Assembly: GCF_000986795.1 (NCBI RefSeq) | Contig: NZ_LAYZ01000004.1 | Span: forward strand, 1-64,000 | Direction: 5' to 3' | Length of the DNA stretch: 64,000 bases | Source of the DNA: Salinicoccus sediminis | GTDB lineage: Bacteria; Bacillota; Bacilli; Staphylococcales; Salinicoccaceae | Part shown: positions 44,897 to 52,846 of the stretch, piece after piece | Layout of the letters: every line of letters starts with the position of its first letter | How positions within the stretch are numbered: the stretch's first letter is position 1 | Program-made: the position numbers and the translations under genes | The notes under the pieces: generated by a model | The model's input: only the letters and a program-made list of their open reading frames with translations | The model's database searches: none | Told to the model about the DNA's origin: nothing

Positions 44897-45150
44897 GCCG
44901 CCACCTCCATTCTGCCAAGGAATGCCCTGACTTCCTCTATCACCAGGTCACACGGCTCGATTGTATTGTGCGCCTCCATCACTTTGACCGGCGAATAAAG
45001 GAACGTGAGCGTGTGTTTTGTCGTCTGCAGTTCCTTTAAGTATTCATGCGTTCCCTTTAGGAATCCATCCGCAATCCTCGCCCTTTCAGAATCGCTGATG
45101 GACCCTTCCTGCTGGTACGTGATGTAGCAGTCTCCATTTGCAAAAATCAT
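44893..45150 (-). CDS. Short PxpB/KipI-like protein, N-terminal domain only
   Basis: The protein is 85 residues, overlapping pxpC by four bases. FANGDCYITYQQEGSISDSE, TLTFLYSPVK and VIEEVRAFL follow the N-terminal domain of PxpB/KipI (GETAV..., NITVILRNP..., helix), by my reading of E. coli PxpB. It ends before the cyclophilin-like AHS1 core with its GGxxGPDL motif, and no continuation is found in any frame, since the pxpC start overlaps the stop. Either a functional reduced partner or a relic. A GGAGGAA ribosome site precedes ATG 45150. Confidence 0.65.
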   Translation of the reverse strand: MIFANGDCYITYQQEGSISDSERARIADGFLKGTHEYLKELQTTKHTLTFLYSPVKVMEAHNTIEPCDLVIEEVRAFLGRMEVAA

Positions 45151-45171
45151 CTTTCTTCCTCCTATTTACAG

Positions 45172-45384
45172 CTAGTTATCCCTGTAGAATATCGCGAGTT
45201 CCCCTGCAACGAACTCCGCCATGCCGCTGATTATGAACTGCATGACGACAATAGCGGCGATGACACCGACAAATGCGAACAATACGCCCACAATCTTGAC
45301 GTCGTTCTCAATGAGATATGTCACCACAAAATGCGTGAACAGCACGATGGCGATGACGAGCAATATTAATAGTATAGTTATCAT
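45172..45384 (-). CDS. Small membrane protein, unknown function
   Basis: The protein is 70 residues from ATG 45384 (GGGGTGA upstream), overlapping the coding end of pabBC without a gap. Two long hydrophobic helices (ITILLILLVIAIVLFTHFVV and VKIVGVLFAFVGVIAAIVVM) are joined by TYLIENDVK, and a short polar tail follows. I do not recognise the family. The placement suggests cotranscription from pabA. Confidence 0.7.
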   Translation of the reverse strand: MITILLILLVIAIVLFTHFVVTYLIENDVKIVGVLFAFVGVIAAIVVMQFIISGMAEFVAGELAIFYRDN

Positions 45385-45388
45385 GGTT

Positions 45389-47083
45389 TCACCCCGAAAC
45401 ATCCAAACTGATTTTAACCCATTCCCTCAGACTGTTGATCATATATATCTGTACAGCCCCGGCTGTATATTTGGCGACAAGTTCTTCCTTTGTATAGCTG
45501 CGTTCCGAAATCACCCCTCGGTCCATCAAAGAGCGGCGCATCACACCGCCGAGCAGTCCCTCGGACAGCGGCGGCGTATGGAAACTCCCCGCTTCCTCCA
45601 CGACCAGGCTGCCGATATTGAATTCTGTGATACGGTGATTTTCATTATAATACAAAACGATGGGGAATTCATCGTCCGCACTGTGATAGTGATGACGCAC
45701 CGTCGTCTTATGGCGGAGGAATTCAGCAGGTGCAATGATTGGCGCGTCCGCAATTTTCGCTTGCACCGCCTCCATTTCTTCAAGCGGCGCATGGCTGAGC
45801 GACACCCTGCCGGTACTGTCCGCCTCGGCACGCAGTTTGAAATCCCCCGCTGCCAGTCCATTCTCTTCCAAATGGGAGAAGGCTGCTTTTTTGAGATCGG
45901 GCACCTGCCACGACAGCGCAGCGGCGGAATCCCTGATGCGCGATTCATGGAGGTCAAAGCGCCTTACTATGCCATCACGGAGGCGCATGGTTTCAATCAG
46001 ACGGTAGATGCCGCCTGCGAGAAACCTTGTTTTCGCGACCATCTCCCCGTACTCCGCCGCGGGATTGGAATCATATGTAATGCCCCCGCCGGCGCCGTAT
46101 GTGAAGTGGCCGTCTTCTATATAGAGCGTCCGGATCGGCACGTTGAACACCGATGCGCCTCCCGGGAACATGATTCCGAGCGTGCCGCAGTAGAATCCCC
46201 TCGGTGTGCTTTCCAGCTCTTCGATGATGTCCATTGTGATCGCCTTGGGCGCACCGGTAATGGAGCCGCACGGGAACAAAGCTTTCATAATTTCAGGCAG
46301 CCCCGCTTCATCCATAAGTTTCGCTTCAACCGTTGAAGTCATCTGATAGACCGTGTCATACTTTTCGATCGTGAACAGATGCGGCACCGACACCGTCCCC
46401 CTTTTGGCGACTTTGGACAGATCATTCCTCAGAAGATCCACGATCATCACATTCTCCGCCCGGTCCTTTCCGGACGTCTTCAGAAACCGGAAACTTTCCT
46501 CATCAGTCACCGGGTCGCTGTGCCGCTTCGAAGTCCCCTTCATCGGACGTGTCCTTATGCAACGGTCTTCGTCCACTTCAAAGAACAGTTCCGGGGAACA
46601 GCTGACGATCGCCTTCCCCTCCCACGCGATGAACATTGCATAGTCTCCGTTGTCACCTGCGGTGAGCTGCTGGAACAATCCGTGCGGATCGCCTTCAAAA
46701 TCACCGCCGAGACGGGTCGTATAGTTCACCTGATATGTATGGCCGTCCCTTATATATTGCCGGATCTTCTCCACGCTCTCCATGAAAGAATCCCGGCTCT
46801 CAAGGAAGCCGGCCTCCCCCATCCGGTAGAAGCCCGTGCCCGCATACCGTTCAAGAAACCCGGCCCTGTCCGCCGGTTTGTCAAAGACCCCGATGATGAA
46901 GTCACCGGATTCTGCTTCATAGGACAGTGCGGGAACCACATATCTGCCTTCCGCCGAATATTCCGCAGCCCGGCGCAGCGCCGCTTCGTATGTATACCGC
47001 TCAGGCGTCATCACTTCCAACGGACTGTGGAAATAAAGATCCTCGACCATATCATTTCTTTTGAATTTCGTGTGTACGTACAT
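45389..47083 (-). CDS. pabB: PabB-PabC fusion: aminodeoxychorismate synthase component I / lyase
   Basis: The protein is 564 residues from MYVHTKFKRN (ATG 47083, GGAAGGTGG upstream). Residues 1-340 are the chorismate-binding synthase: RNDLSKVAKRG, VYQMTSTVEA and PCGSITGAPKAITM. From residue 350 onward a PLP-dependent aminodeoxychorismate lyase domain follows (LIETMRLRDG, RHKTTVRHHYH with the likely PLP lysine, EFNIGSLVV). Together with PabA it converts chorismate to 4-aminobenzoate for folate. The two-domain fusion also occurs in other Firmicutes. The start overlaps pabA by 32 bases. Confidence 0.94.
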   Translation of the reverse strand: MYVHTKFKRNDMVEDLYFHSPLEVMTPERYTYEAALRRAAEYSAEGRYVVPALSYEAESGDFIIGVFDKPADRAGFLERYAGTGFYRMGEAGFLESRDSFMESVEKIRQYIRDGHTYQVNYTTRLGGDFEGDPHGLFQQLTAGDNGDYAMFIAWEGKAIVSCSPELFFEVDEDRCIRTRPMKGTSKRHSDPVTDEESFRFLKTSGKDRAENVMIVDLLRNDLSKVAKRGTVSVPHLFTIEKYDTVYQMTSTVEAKLMDEAGLPEIMKALFPCGSITGAPKAITMDIIEELESTPRGFYCGTLGIMFPGGASVFNVPIRTLYIEDGHFTYGAGGGITYDSNPAAEYGEMVAKTRFLAGGIYRLIETMRLRDGIVRRFDLHESRIRDSAAALSWQVPDLKKAAFSHLEENGLAAGDFKLRAEADSTGRVSLSHAPLEEMEAVQAKIADAPIIAPAEFLRHKTTVRHHYHSADDEFPIVLYYNENHRITEFNIGSLVVEEAGSFHTPPLSEGLLGGVMRRSLMDRGVISERSYTKEELVAKYTAGAVQIYMINSLREWVKISLDVSG

Positions 47084-47669
47084 GGTGTCCACCTTCCATT
47101 ACCGTCCTGATGAATGACTCCAGCTGCTTTTTGCCATGCTCGGACAGGATCGCTTCCGGATGATACTGGAGTCCGGCAATATCATGTTCCTTATGGCGGA
47201 TGGCCATCACCACACCGTCCCCGGTCCAGGCGGAAACTTCAAAGCCCGGCGGGACTTCGCCCTCCGCCACCAGTGAATGATAGCGCGCCACATTGAACGG
47301 TGAGGGAATATCCCCGAACATCCATCCGCCGTCATGAATGGCGGCCGATACATGTCCGTGGATGGGACGCGCGCCGCGTCCGACAGTCCCGCCCGCCATG
47401 TGCCAGAGCATCTGATGGCCGAGGCATATTCCCAAAATCGGCACAGTGCCCCATGCATCATTTATGAAATCAATCACTTCCGGCCTGTCCGACGGATGGG
47501 AGGGGCCCGGCGAAATGACAATCCCTGAAATATCCAGTTCCTCCATCATGCCGCCGTAGAGCGCCTCCGGTTTTGTGACAATCACTTCAATATCACTGGC
47601 GCTGTCCTCCATATAGTGGACCAGATTATATGTAAACGAGTCATGGTTGTCTATCATGAGAATATTCAT
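47052..47669 (-). CDS. pabA: Aminodeoxychorismate synthase glutaminase component
   Basis: The 205-residue class I glutamine amidotransferase has IDNHDSFTYNL, the catalytic cysteine in GICLGHQML, and the histidine and glutamate in QYHPEAIL. It supplies ammonia to PabB. Related TrpG is excluded mainly by the adjoining pabBC fusion. It is the first gene of the pabA-pabBC-small membrane protein-pxpB'-pxpC run. Confidence 0.93.
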   Translation of the reverse strand: MNILMIDNHDSFTYNLVHYMEDSASDIEVIVTKPEALYGGMMEELDISGIVISPGPSHPSDRPEVIDFINDAWGTVPILGICLGHQMLWHMAGGTVGRGARPIHGHVSAAIHDGGWMFGDIPSPFNVARYHSLVAEGEVPPGFEVSAWTGDGVVMAIRHKEHDIAGLQYHPEAILSEHGKKQLESFIRTVMEGGHHVRTHEIQKK

Positions 47670-47777
47670 TGTTTCACGATTTCCCTCTGCATTTTATTTT
47701 CTACATTTTACCACAGAATCGCATCTTGCAAAAACATGCTCCTCTCAGTCCTATGATGGATGAAAAAATATTTACTG

Positions 47778-47789
47778 TATTGTACAATA
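47778..47789. promoter_or_regulatory. 12-bp palindrome upstream of the MFS gene (possible operator)
   Basis: TATTGTACAATA is a perfect palindrome lying 77 bases before the MFS start codon, between divergent pabA and the transporter. No local regulator gene is seen. Confidence 0.4.
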
Positions 47790-47821
47790 GATGACAGTAC
47801 CTTTTCGGAAATCGAAATAAA

Positions 47822-47835
47822 ATATTCCGGAATAT
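47822..47835. promoter_or_regulatory. 14-bp palindrome upstream of the MFS gene (possible operator)
   Basis: ATATTCCGGAATAT is a perfect palindrome centred 37 bases before the MFS start codon, 45 bases beyond the first palindrome, in a place where a repressor could act. Confidence 0.4.
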
Positions 47836-47865
47836 ATAAAATCTTAAGAAGAAGGTTGAAATTTA

Positions 47866-49071
47866 ATGTCAGAAACAAAACAGAAAATATGGACAAAGGA
47901 CTTCACCCTCATCGTCATCGCCAATTTCTTCATCTTTGCCGCGTTTCAGATGACGCTTCCGACCCTGCCTTTGTTCGTCCAGGAAATCGGTGCAAGCGAC
48001 CGCTGGATCGGCATCGTCGTCGGCATATTCACATTCTCTGCGCTCCTCATCCGTCCGACGGCGGGCAAGATGCTCGATACGAAAGGACGGGCGCCCGTCT
48101 TCCTGACCGGCCTCGTCATCTTCGTCATCTCCATGTTCTCGCTGGCGGCCAGTTACACGATTGCCATCCTGCTGCTGGTCCGTATCATGCAGGGCGCCGG
48201 CTGGGGGCTTTCCAGCACATCCTCCGGTACGATCGCAACGGACCTGGTGCCGAAAGAACGTCGCGGAGAGGGGCTGGGATACTACGGTTTGAGCGGTAAT
48301 ATCGCGCTCGCCTTCGGTCCGGCCCTCGGACTCTTTTTGACAGATCATATATCATTCACGATGCTTTTTTCAATCTGCGGCATACTCGGTTTCACCGCAC
48401 TCATGCTCGCACTTAACATCAGATACAAAAAAGGGGAGAAACCGGAACAGGATCCGAAGACCAAAGACACATATGTCCCGCGTTTCGACATTGTTGAAAA
48501 ACGGGCACTGCCGGCGGCATCCCTCCTGTTCTTCATCACCGTCACATTCGGAGGCATCGCCACATTCCTCCCCGTGTACACGTTCCAAAAAGGGTTCGAT
48601 TCACAGTACATCCAGTTCTACTTCGTGATCTATGCAGCATTCCTCATGCTCTCAAGACTCTTTGCCGGCAGGCTCTATGACAGGCGCGGCATCGCCGTCG
48701 TCTTCGTGCCGGGGTCACTGTCCATCATCGTCGCCATGATCATGCTCGGCTTCCTGCCGAACCCTGCATACCTGTTCATTGCAGCCGCACTCTACGGATT
48801 CGGCTTCGGGTGCGTGCAGCCCGCGCTGCAGGCGTGGGCCGTCAACCGTTCAGAAAACAACAGGCGCGGCATGGCAAACGCCACATACTTCTCCGCCTTC
48901 GACCTCGGCGTCGGTTTCGGCGCCATGACATATGGATTCGTTGCAGAAGCATTCGGCTACAGCACCATCTATTTCACCAGCGCGTTCAGCGTCACACTGT
49001 CGCTCATCCTGTTCCTCATCATGATGAACAGGTTCAACAAAGAGCAAAATTCCAATGCACCCGGCATATAA
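47866..49071 (+). CDS. MFS transporter
   Basis: The 401-residue major facilitator protein has twelve helices. The loop 2-3 signature reads IRPTAGKMLDTKGRAPV (G-x-LaDrxGrkpv type), with LFAGRLYDRRGIAVVF as its counterpart in the second half. The motif MQGAGWGLSSTSSGTIATDL in helix 5 resembles motif C of drug exporters but lacks the full GxxxGPxxGG. Export of a drug or metabolite is plausible; the substrate is unknown. AAGAAGG precedes the ATG. Confidence 0.88.
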   Translation: MSETKQKIWTKDFTLIVIANFFIFAAFQMTLPTLPLFVQEIGASDRWIGIVVGIFTFSALLIRPTAGKMLDTKGRAPVFLTGLVIFVISMFSLAASYTIAILLLVRIMQGAGWGLSSTSSGTIATDLVPKERRGEGLGYYGLSGNIALAFGPALGLFLTDHISFTMLFSICGILGFTALMLALNIRYKKGEKPEQDPKTKDTYVPRFDIVEKRALPAASLLFFITVTFGGIATFLPVYTFQKGFDSQYIQFYFVIYAAFLMLSRLFAGRLYDRRGIAVVFVPGSLSIIVAMIMLGFLPNPAYLFIAAALYGFGFGCVQPALQAWAVNRSENNRRGMANATYFSAFDLGVGFGAMTYGFVAEAFGYSTIYFTSAFSVTLSLILFLIMMNRFNKEQNSNAPGI

Positions 49072-49173
49072 ATTTCCCCTTTTTTAGTTTAACCCTCTGC
49101 ATAAGGGGGAACTTATTTACTAGAACAGAAGTTCATAAGTATTCATTCTTTATTAATTAAGGAGGAATTGATA

Positions 49174-49431
49174 ATGGGTTGGATTATAACGTTGATCGTA
49201 GGCGGTATCATCGGTTGGCTCGCAGGTCTTATTCTAGGTAAAGATGTACCGTTCGGCATCATCGGCAACATTATCGCAGGACTCGTCGGTGCAGCCATTG
49301 CAAACGCACTCGGACTCAGCTTCGGACCTACACTCGGCGGTGTAAGCATCATCGGCGGATTGATCGGTGCAATCATCCTGATTCTGATTGTGTCGTTCAT
49401 CATGAAAGCGATGGGCGGAAGCAGAGCATAA
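49174..49431 (+). CDS. GlsB/YeaQ/YmgE-family stress membrane protein
   Basis: The protein is 85 residues from ATG 49174 (GGAGGAA upstream; a TTG two codons earlier is in frame). Three glycine-rich helices (GWIITLIVGGIIGWLAG, FGIIGNIIAGLVGAAIAN, GGLIGAIILILIVSFIM) match the transglycosylase-associated/YeaQ family. These small membrane proteins are often induced by general stress. It is monocistronic, with a terminator directly after. Confidence 0.9.
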   Translation: MGWIITLIVGGIIGWLAGLILGKDVPFGIIGNIIAGLVGAAIANALGLSFGPTLGGVSIIGGLIGAIILILIVSFIMKAMGGSRA

Positions 49432-49442
49432 TACGAACGCAA

Positions 49443-49477
49443 AAACTCCCTCCGGACAAAAGTCCCGGAGGGAGTTT
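49443..49477. terminator. Bidirectional terminator after the YeaQ-like gene
   Basis: A perfect 13-bp stem (49443-49455 with 49465-49477), with A residues before and TTTCTT after, separates two convergent genes. Confidence 0.88.
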
Positions 49478-49482
49478 CTTGT

Positions 49483-49773
49483 TCAGAAACGTTCCTCTTT
49501 GCGGGTTTCTTCAATCAGCCAACGATCCTTTTTGGAATCTGAAAGTGCACGTTCTTCCCGCTCCTTTTTCAACTTATCCAGTTCTATCTGCATCTGTTTG
49601 TTCTCCAGGATATAGTTCTCCTGTTTCAATCGCTCCAATTCTTTTTTCTCTTCAAGCTCCCGTAGTTCAAGCTTCTTGTCCTTCTGATTAAACGTACGGC
49701 TGATTGCATACAGCGGTATGGAAAAAACCATCACGACCGGAATTGTAGCGACCAGAAATTCTAATATGCCCAT
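49483..49773 (-). CDS. Membrane-anchored coiled-coil protein, unknown function
   Basis: The 96-residue protein has one N-terminal helix (LEFLVATIPVVMVFSIPLYAI) and a charged coiled coil (LELRELEEKKELERLKQEN and onward). The architecture resembles small phage-shock or membrane scaffold proteins but without specific similarity I can name. GAGGTGG stands before the ATG. Confidence 0.65.
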   Translation of the reverse strand: MGILEFLVATIPVVMVFSIPLYAISRTFNQKDKKLELRELEEKKELERLKQENYILENKQMQIELDKLKKEREERALSDSKKDRWLIEETRKEERF

Positions 49774-49858
49774 ATCTGCCCACCTCTTATCCTGTTAGTC
49801 ACATTTTACCATACCGTCCATCCGGATGCCCCTCTTTCCATAAATATGCAGCCGGATC

Positions 49859-49887
49859 TTTAAAATGGTATTCCCTTTACTTATAAT
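49859..49887 (+). promoter_or_regulatory. Promoter of the PLD-helicase gene
   Basis: TTTAAA (49859-49864), a 17-base spacer and a perfect TATAAT (49882-49887) lie 34 bases before the start codon. Confidence 0.6.
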
Positions 49888-49920
49888 TGATGTAATCATC
49901 CTTTAGAAAGTGGGGTTTAG

Positions 49921-52803
49921 ATGCAAGTGAATCCGGACAATCTTTTGAATGCGTATGAAAGAGGGTTTTTGGACAGAAACACCAACAAGGTTTCACACCA
50001 CCCTCCCAAACTGATCATCAATTCCAATGAAGAAAATATCCTGTCCCCGATCCTCGATGAAATGGAAATATGCGATTCCTTCATCATCTCTGTCGCTTTC
50101 ATCACTGAAGGCGGCCTTGCCACCTTGAAATCAACGTTGTACGAACTTGGAAAGAGGAATGTCAGGGGACGGATAGTGACTTCCACCTATTTGAACTTCA
50201 ACAAGCCCAAAGTCTTCAGGGAACTCATGAAGCTGGAGAATGTCGATGTGAAAGTGACAGACCAGGAAGGTTTCCATGCGAAAGGCTACATATTCAATAA
50301 TAGGAAATACAGTGCGATGTTCATCGGCAGCTCCAACCTGACTGATACCGCTCTCAAGAAAAACTATGAGTATAACCTGAAACTCACCAGCCTGGAAAAC
50401 GGCGAAGTCATCAACCATTTCAATGAGAATTTCGAAACGCTTTGGGCAGAGGCCGCCCCTGTGGATGAAATATGGATTGAAAAGTACGAGGCCGAATATG
50501 AAGAAGAGCCAGAACGCCGGAAGATCATCCAGATCATTGAAGACCAATCCAAATATGAATATAAAGCCATCACCAAAGACAGGATCGAACCGAATCTGAT
50601 GCAACAGGAAGCCCTGATACAGCTTAGGAACCTGCGGGCCGCGGATAAAAACAAAGGGCTGGTCATATCAGCGACGGGGACAGGGAAGACCTACCTTTCA
50701 GCTTTTGATGTAAAACAGTACAAGCCGAAAAGGATGCTGTTCCTCGCCCATCGCGAGCAGATACTGGATAAATCCAGGAAGGATTTCTCTTCCCTGATCG
50801 ATGAACCATCTTCCGCTTTCGGCGTCTATAGTGGAAACCAGAAGGATACCGATGCCAAATATCTTTTCGCAACAGTACAGACGCTTTCAAAGGAGCAGAA
50901 TCTGAAACAATTCGACCCAAGTGACTTTGACTACATCATCATCGATGAAGCACATCGCTCCGGTGCTGCAACATACAAGAAGATCATCGATTACCTGCGA
51001 CCTGCTTTCCTCCTGGGAATGACCGCCACTCCCGAGAGAACCGATGATATGGATATATTCTCTTTATTCGACTATAACATCGCCTATGAAATCAGGCTGC
51101 AGCGGGCGCTGGAAGAGGAGATACTCTCACCATTCCACTACTTCGGCGTCACGGACTTTGAACAGGACGGGATCGTAATCGATGAAACTTCGCCACTTTC
51201 CAAACTGGTAAATAGCGAACGCATCGATCACATCACAGAAAAAATCGAATACTACGGCCAATCCGGAGAAGAGCGCCGGGGGCTCATGTTCGTCTCCAAC
51301 AGACGGGAGGCTGCTGAAATGAGCGGCATGCTGAATGCACGTGGCTACAGGACCGTCCCCCTCACCGGGAAGAATTCGCAAGAACAACGGCGGGAAGCTG
51401 TCCGAAGACTCGAGACCAACCAGCTGGACTATATCATCACCGTCGATATATTCAACGAAGGGGTCGACATCCCCTCGATCAACCAGGTTGTCATGCTGAG
51501 GCAGACACAGTCCAGCATCATATTCGTCCAACAACTTGGACGTGGACTCAGGAAGCATGAAAATAAGGATTATCTGACTGTTATAGATTTCATCGGGAAC
51601 TATAAGAACAATTACATGATTCCCATTGCACTTACCGGTGATAAATCCTACGACAAAGACCGGCTTAGAAAATCGATCAATACACGCAATATGATATCCG
51701 GGGTTTCAACAATAAATTTCGAAAAGATTGCCAAAGAGAAAATTTATAAATCGATCAACACCTCCACCTTGAATTCCCAGAAGTTCATGCGCGAGATGTA
51801 TGTCTATTTGAAAAATAAGCTCGGCCACCGCCCAAGCCTGGTAGACTTCAAAAGGGACAAGGATACGATGGAGCCGCTCATCATCTTCAGCAAATTCAAT
51901 CACTACATCGAATTCCTTCAGAAGATAAAAGAGGTCGACGTTACAATGCCCGATAGCCATCATCGTATACTGACGTTCATTTCCCAGGAAATGTCTGCAG
52001 GCAAACGTGTCCAGGAAACACTGTTGATATTTGAAGCGATGCAAGGTCCGGTCAATGTACGGGAATTCCAACTGAAGATGGTGAAGGAAGGCTACCACAT
52101 GACAGACCAGACGATGGCGTCGATCATGGGCGTGTTGACCCACCGATTCTTCAAAAAGCAGGAACAGGACAAATACCGCTATCCGCTTGTGGATGTTGAT
52201 GATGGAACACTTTCACTCACCCCTGAATTTTCCGAAATGTTGGAAGACGACATCATGAAGGGTCAGGTTGAAGATGTCCTCCAGTTGGCACTGCTCGGCT
52301 CGGAGAATTATGATCAGTCAGAAGAACTCTCATTGAACAGTAAATATGGCCGGAAGGACGTTTGCCGTCTGCTGAACTGGGTCAAGGATGAAGCGTCCAC
52401 CATGTACGGTTATAAATATAAGCATGGGACGTGCCCCATCTTCATCACTTACCATAAAGATGATGAAATCGAAGAGACGATAAAATATGAGGATCAATTC
52501 CTCGATCAGCATACGCTGAGATGGTTTACACGGAGCAATCGCAGGTTGGATTCTAAAGAGATCAGAAATATTTTGGATGATCACCGGGAAAATGGGCTCC
52601 CGATCTATATCTTCGTCAAAAAGGATGATGACGAAGGAAAGGATTTCTACTATCTTGGGAAAGCGGAAATCGACTATGATACGCTCAAGGAAACCACAAT
52701 GAACGGCCTGGAAGACGGCAAGCCCGTCGTCACCATGAATATGATGATGGAGCATGCTCTGGATTACGAAATCTATAGATATCTCGAGGCACATACCCAT
52801 TAA
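49921..52803 (+). CDS. PLD-nuclease / SF2 helicase / DUF3427 protein
   Basis: The 960-residue protein has three parts. Residues 20-180 form a phospholipase-D-type nuclease with one HxK motif (HAKGYIF) followed by IGSSNLTD, as in dimeric PLD restriction enzymes. Residues 215-600 are an SF2 helicase: [29 protein letters not shown], and QQLGRGLRKHENKD. The C-terminus holds DUF3427 (SKYGRKDVCRLLNW, PIFITYHKDD, PIYIFVKKDDDEGKDFYYLG). The gene stands alone with its own promoter and terminator. Such architectures occur in bacterial defence or repair contexts; the role here is not known. To the eye it is more A-rich than its neighbours. Confidence 0.88.
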   Translation: MQVNPDNLLNAYERGFLDRNTNKVSHHPPKLIINSNEENILSPILDEMEICDSFIISVAFITEGGLATLKSTLYELGKRNVRGRIVTSTYLNFNKPKVFRELMKLENVDVKVTDQEGFHAKGYIFNNRKYSAMFIGSSNLTDTALKKNYEYNLKLTSLENGEVINHFNENFETLWAEAAPVDEIWIEKYEAEYEEEPERRKIIQIIEDQSKYEYKAITKDRIEPNLMQQEALIQLRNLRAADKNKGLVISATGTGKTYLSAFDVKQYKPKRMLFLAHREQILDKSRKDFSSLIDEPSSAFGVYSGNQKDTDAKYLFATVQTLSKEQNLKQFDPSDFDYIIIDEAHRSGAATYKKIIDYLRPAFLLGMTATPERTDDMDIFSLFDYNIAYEIRLQRALEEEILSPFHYFGVTDFEQDGIVIDETSPLSKLVNSERIDHITEKIEYYGQSGEERRGLMFVSNRREAAEMSGMLNARGYRTVPLTGKNSQEQRREAVRRLETNQLDYIITVDIFNEGVDIPSINQVVMLRQTQSSIIFVQQLGRGLRKHENKDYLTVIDFIGNYKNNYMIPIALTGDKSYDKDRLRKSINTRNMISGVSTINFEKIAKEKIYKSINTSTLNSQKFMREMYVYLKNKLGHRPSLVDFKRDKDTMEPLIIFSKFNHYIEFLQKIKEVDVTMPDSHHRILTFISQEMSAGKRVQETLLIFEAMQGPVNVREFQLKMVKEGYHMTDQTMASIMGVLTHRFFKKQEQDKYRYPLVDVDDGTLSLTPEFSEMLEDDIMKGQVEDVLQLALLGSENYDQSEELSLNSKYGRKDVCRLLNWVKDEASTMYGYKYKHGTCPIFITYHKDDEIEETIKYEDQFLDQHTLRWFTRSNRRLDSKEIRNILDDHRENGLPIYIFVKKDDDEGKDFYYLGKAEIDYDTLKETTMNGLEDGKPVVTMNMMMEHALDYEIYRYLEAHTH

Positions 52804-52806
52804 AAA

Positions 52807-52842
52807 AAAACGAGTTGCGGAAAATGATCCGCAACTCGTTTT
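52807..52842. terminator. Bidirectional terminator between the PLD-helicase gene and corC
   Basis: Stem AAAACGAGTTGCGG / CCGCAACTCGTTTT (52807-52820 with 52829-52842) is perfect, with an A tract before and TTTT after. Confidence 0.9.
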
Positions 52843-52846
52843 AATC

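Noticed and set aside
49921..52803. Multi-gene restriction or BREX/DISARM system around the PLD-helicase
   Set aside because: No methyltransferase, specificity subunit or other defence gene lies on either side; neighbours are ordinary membrane proteins.
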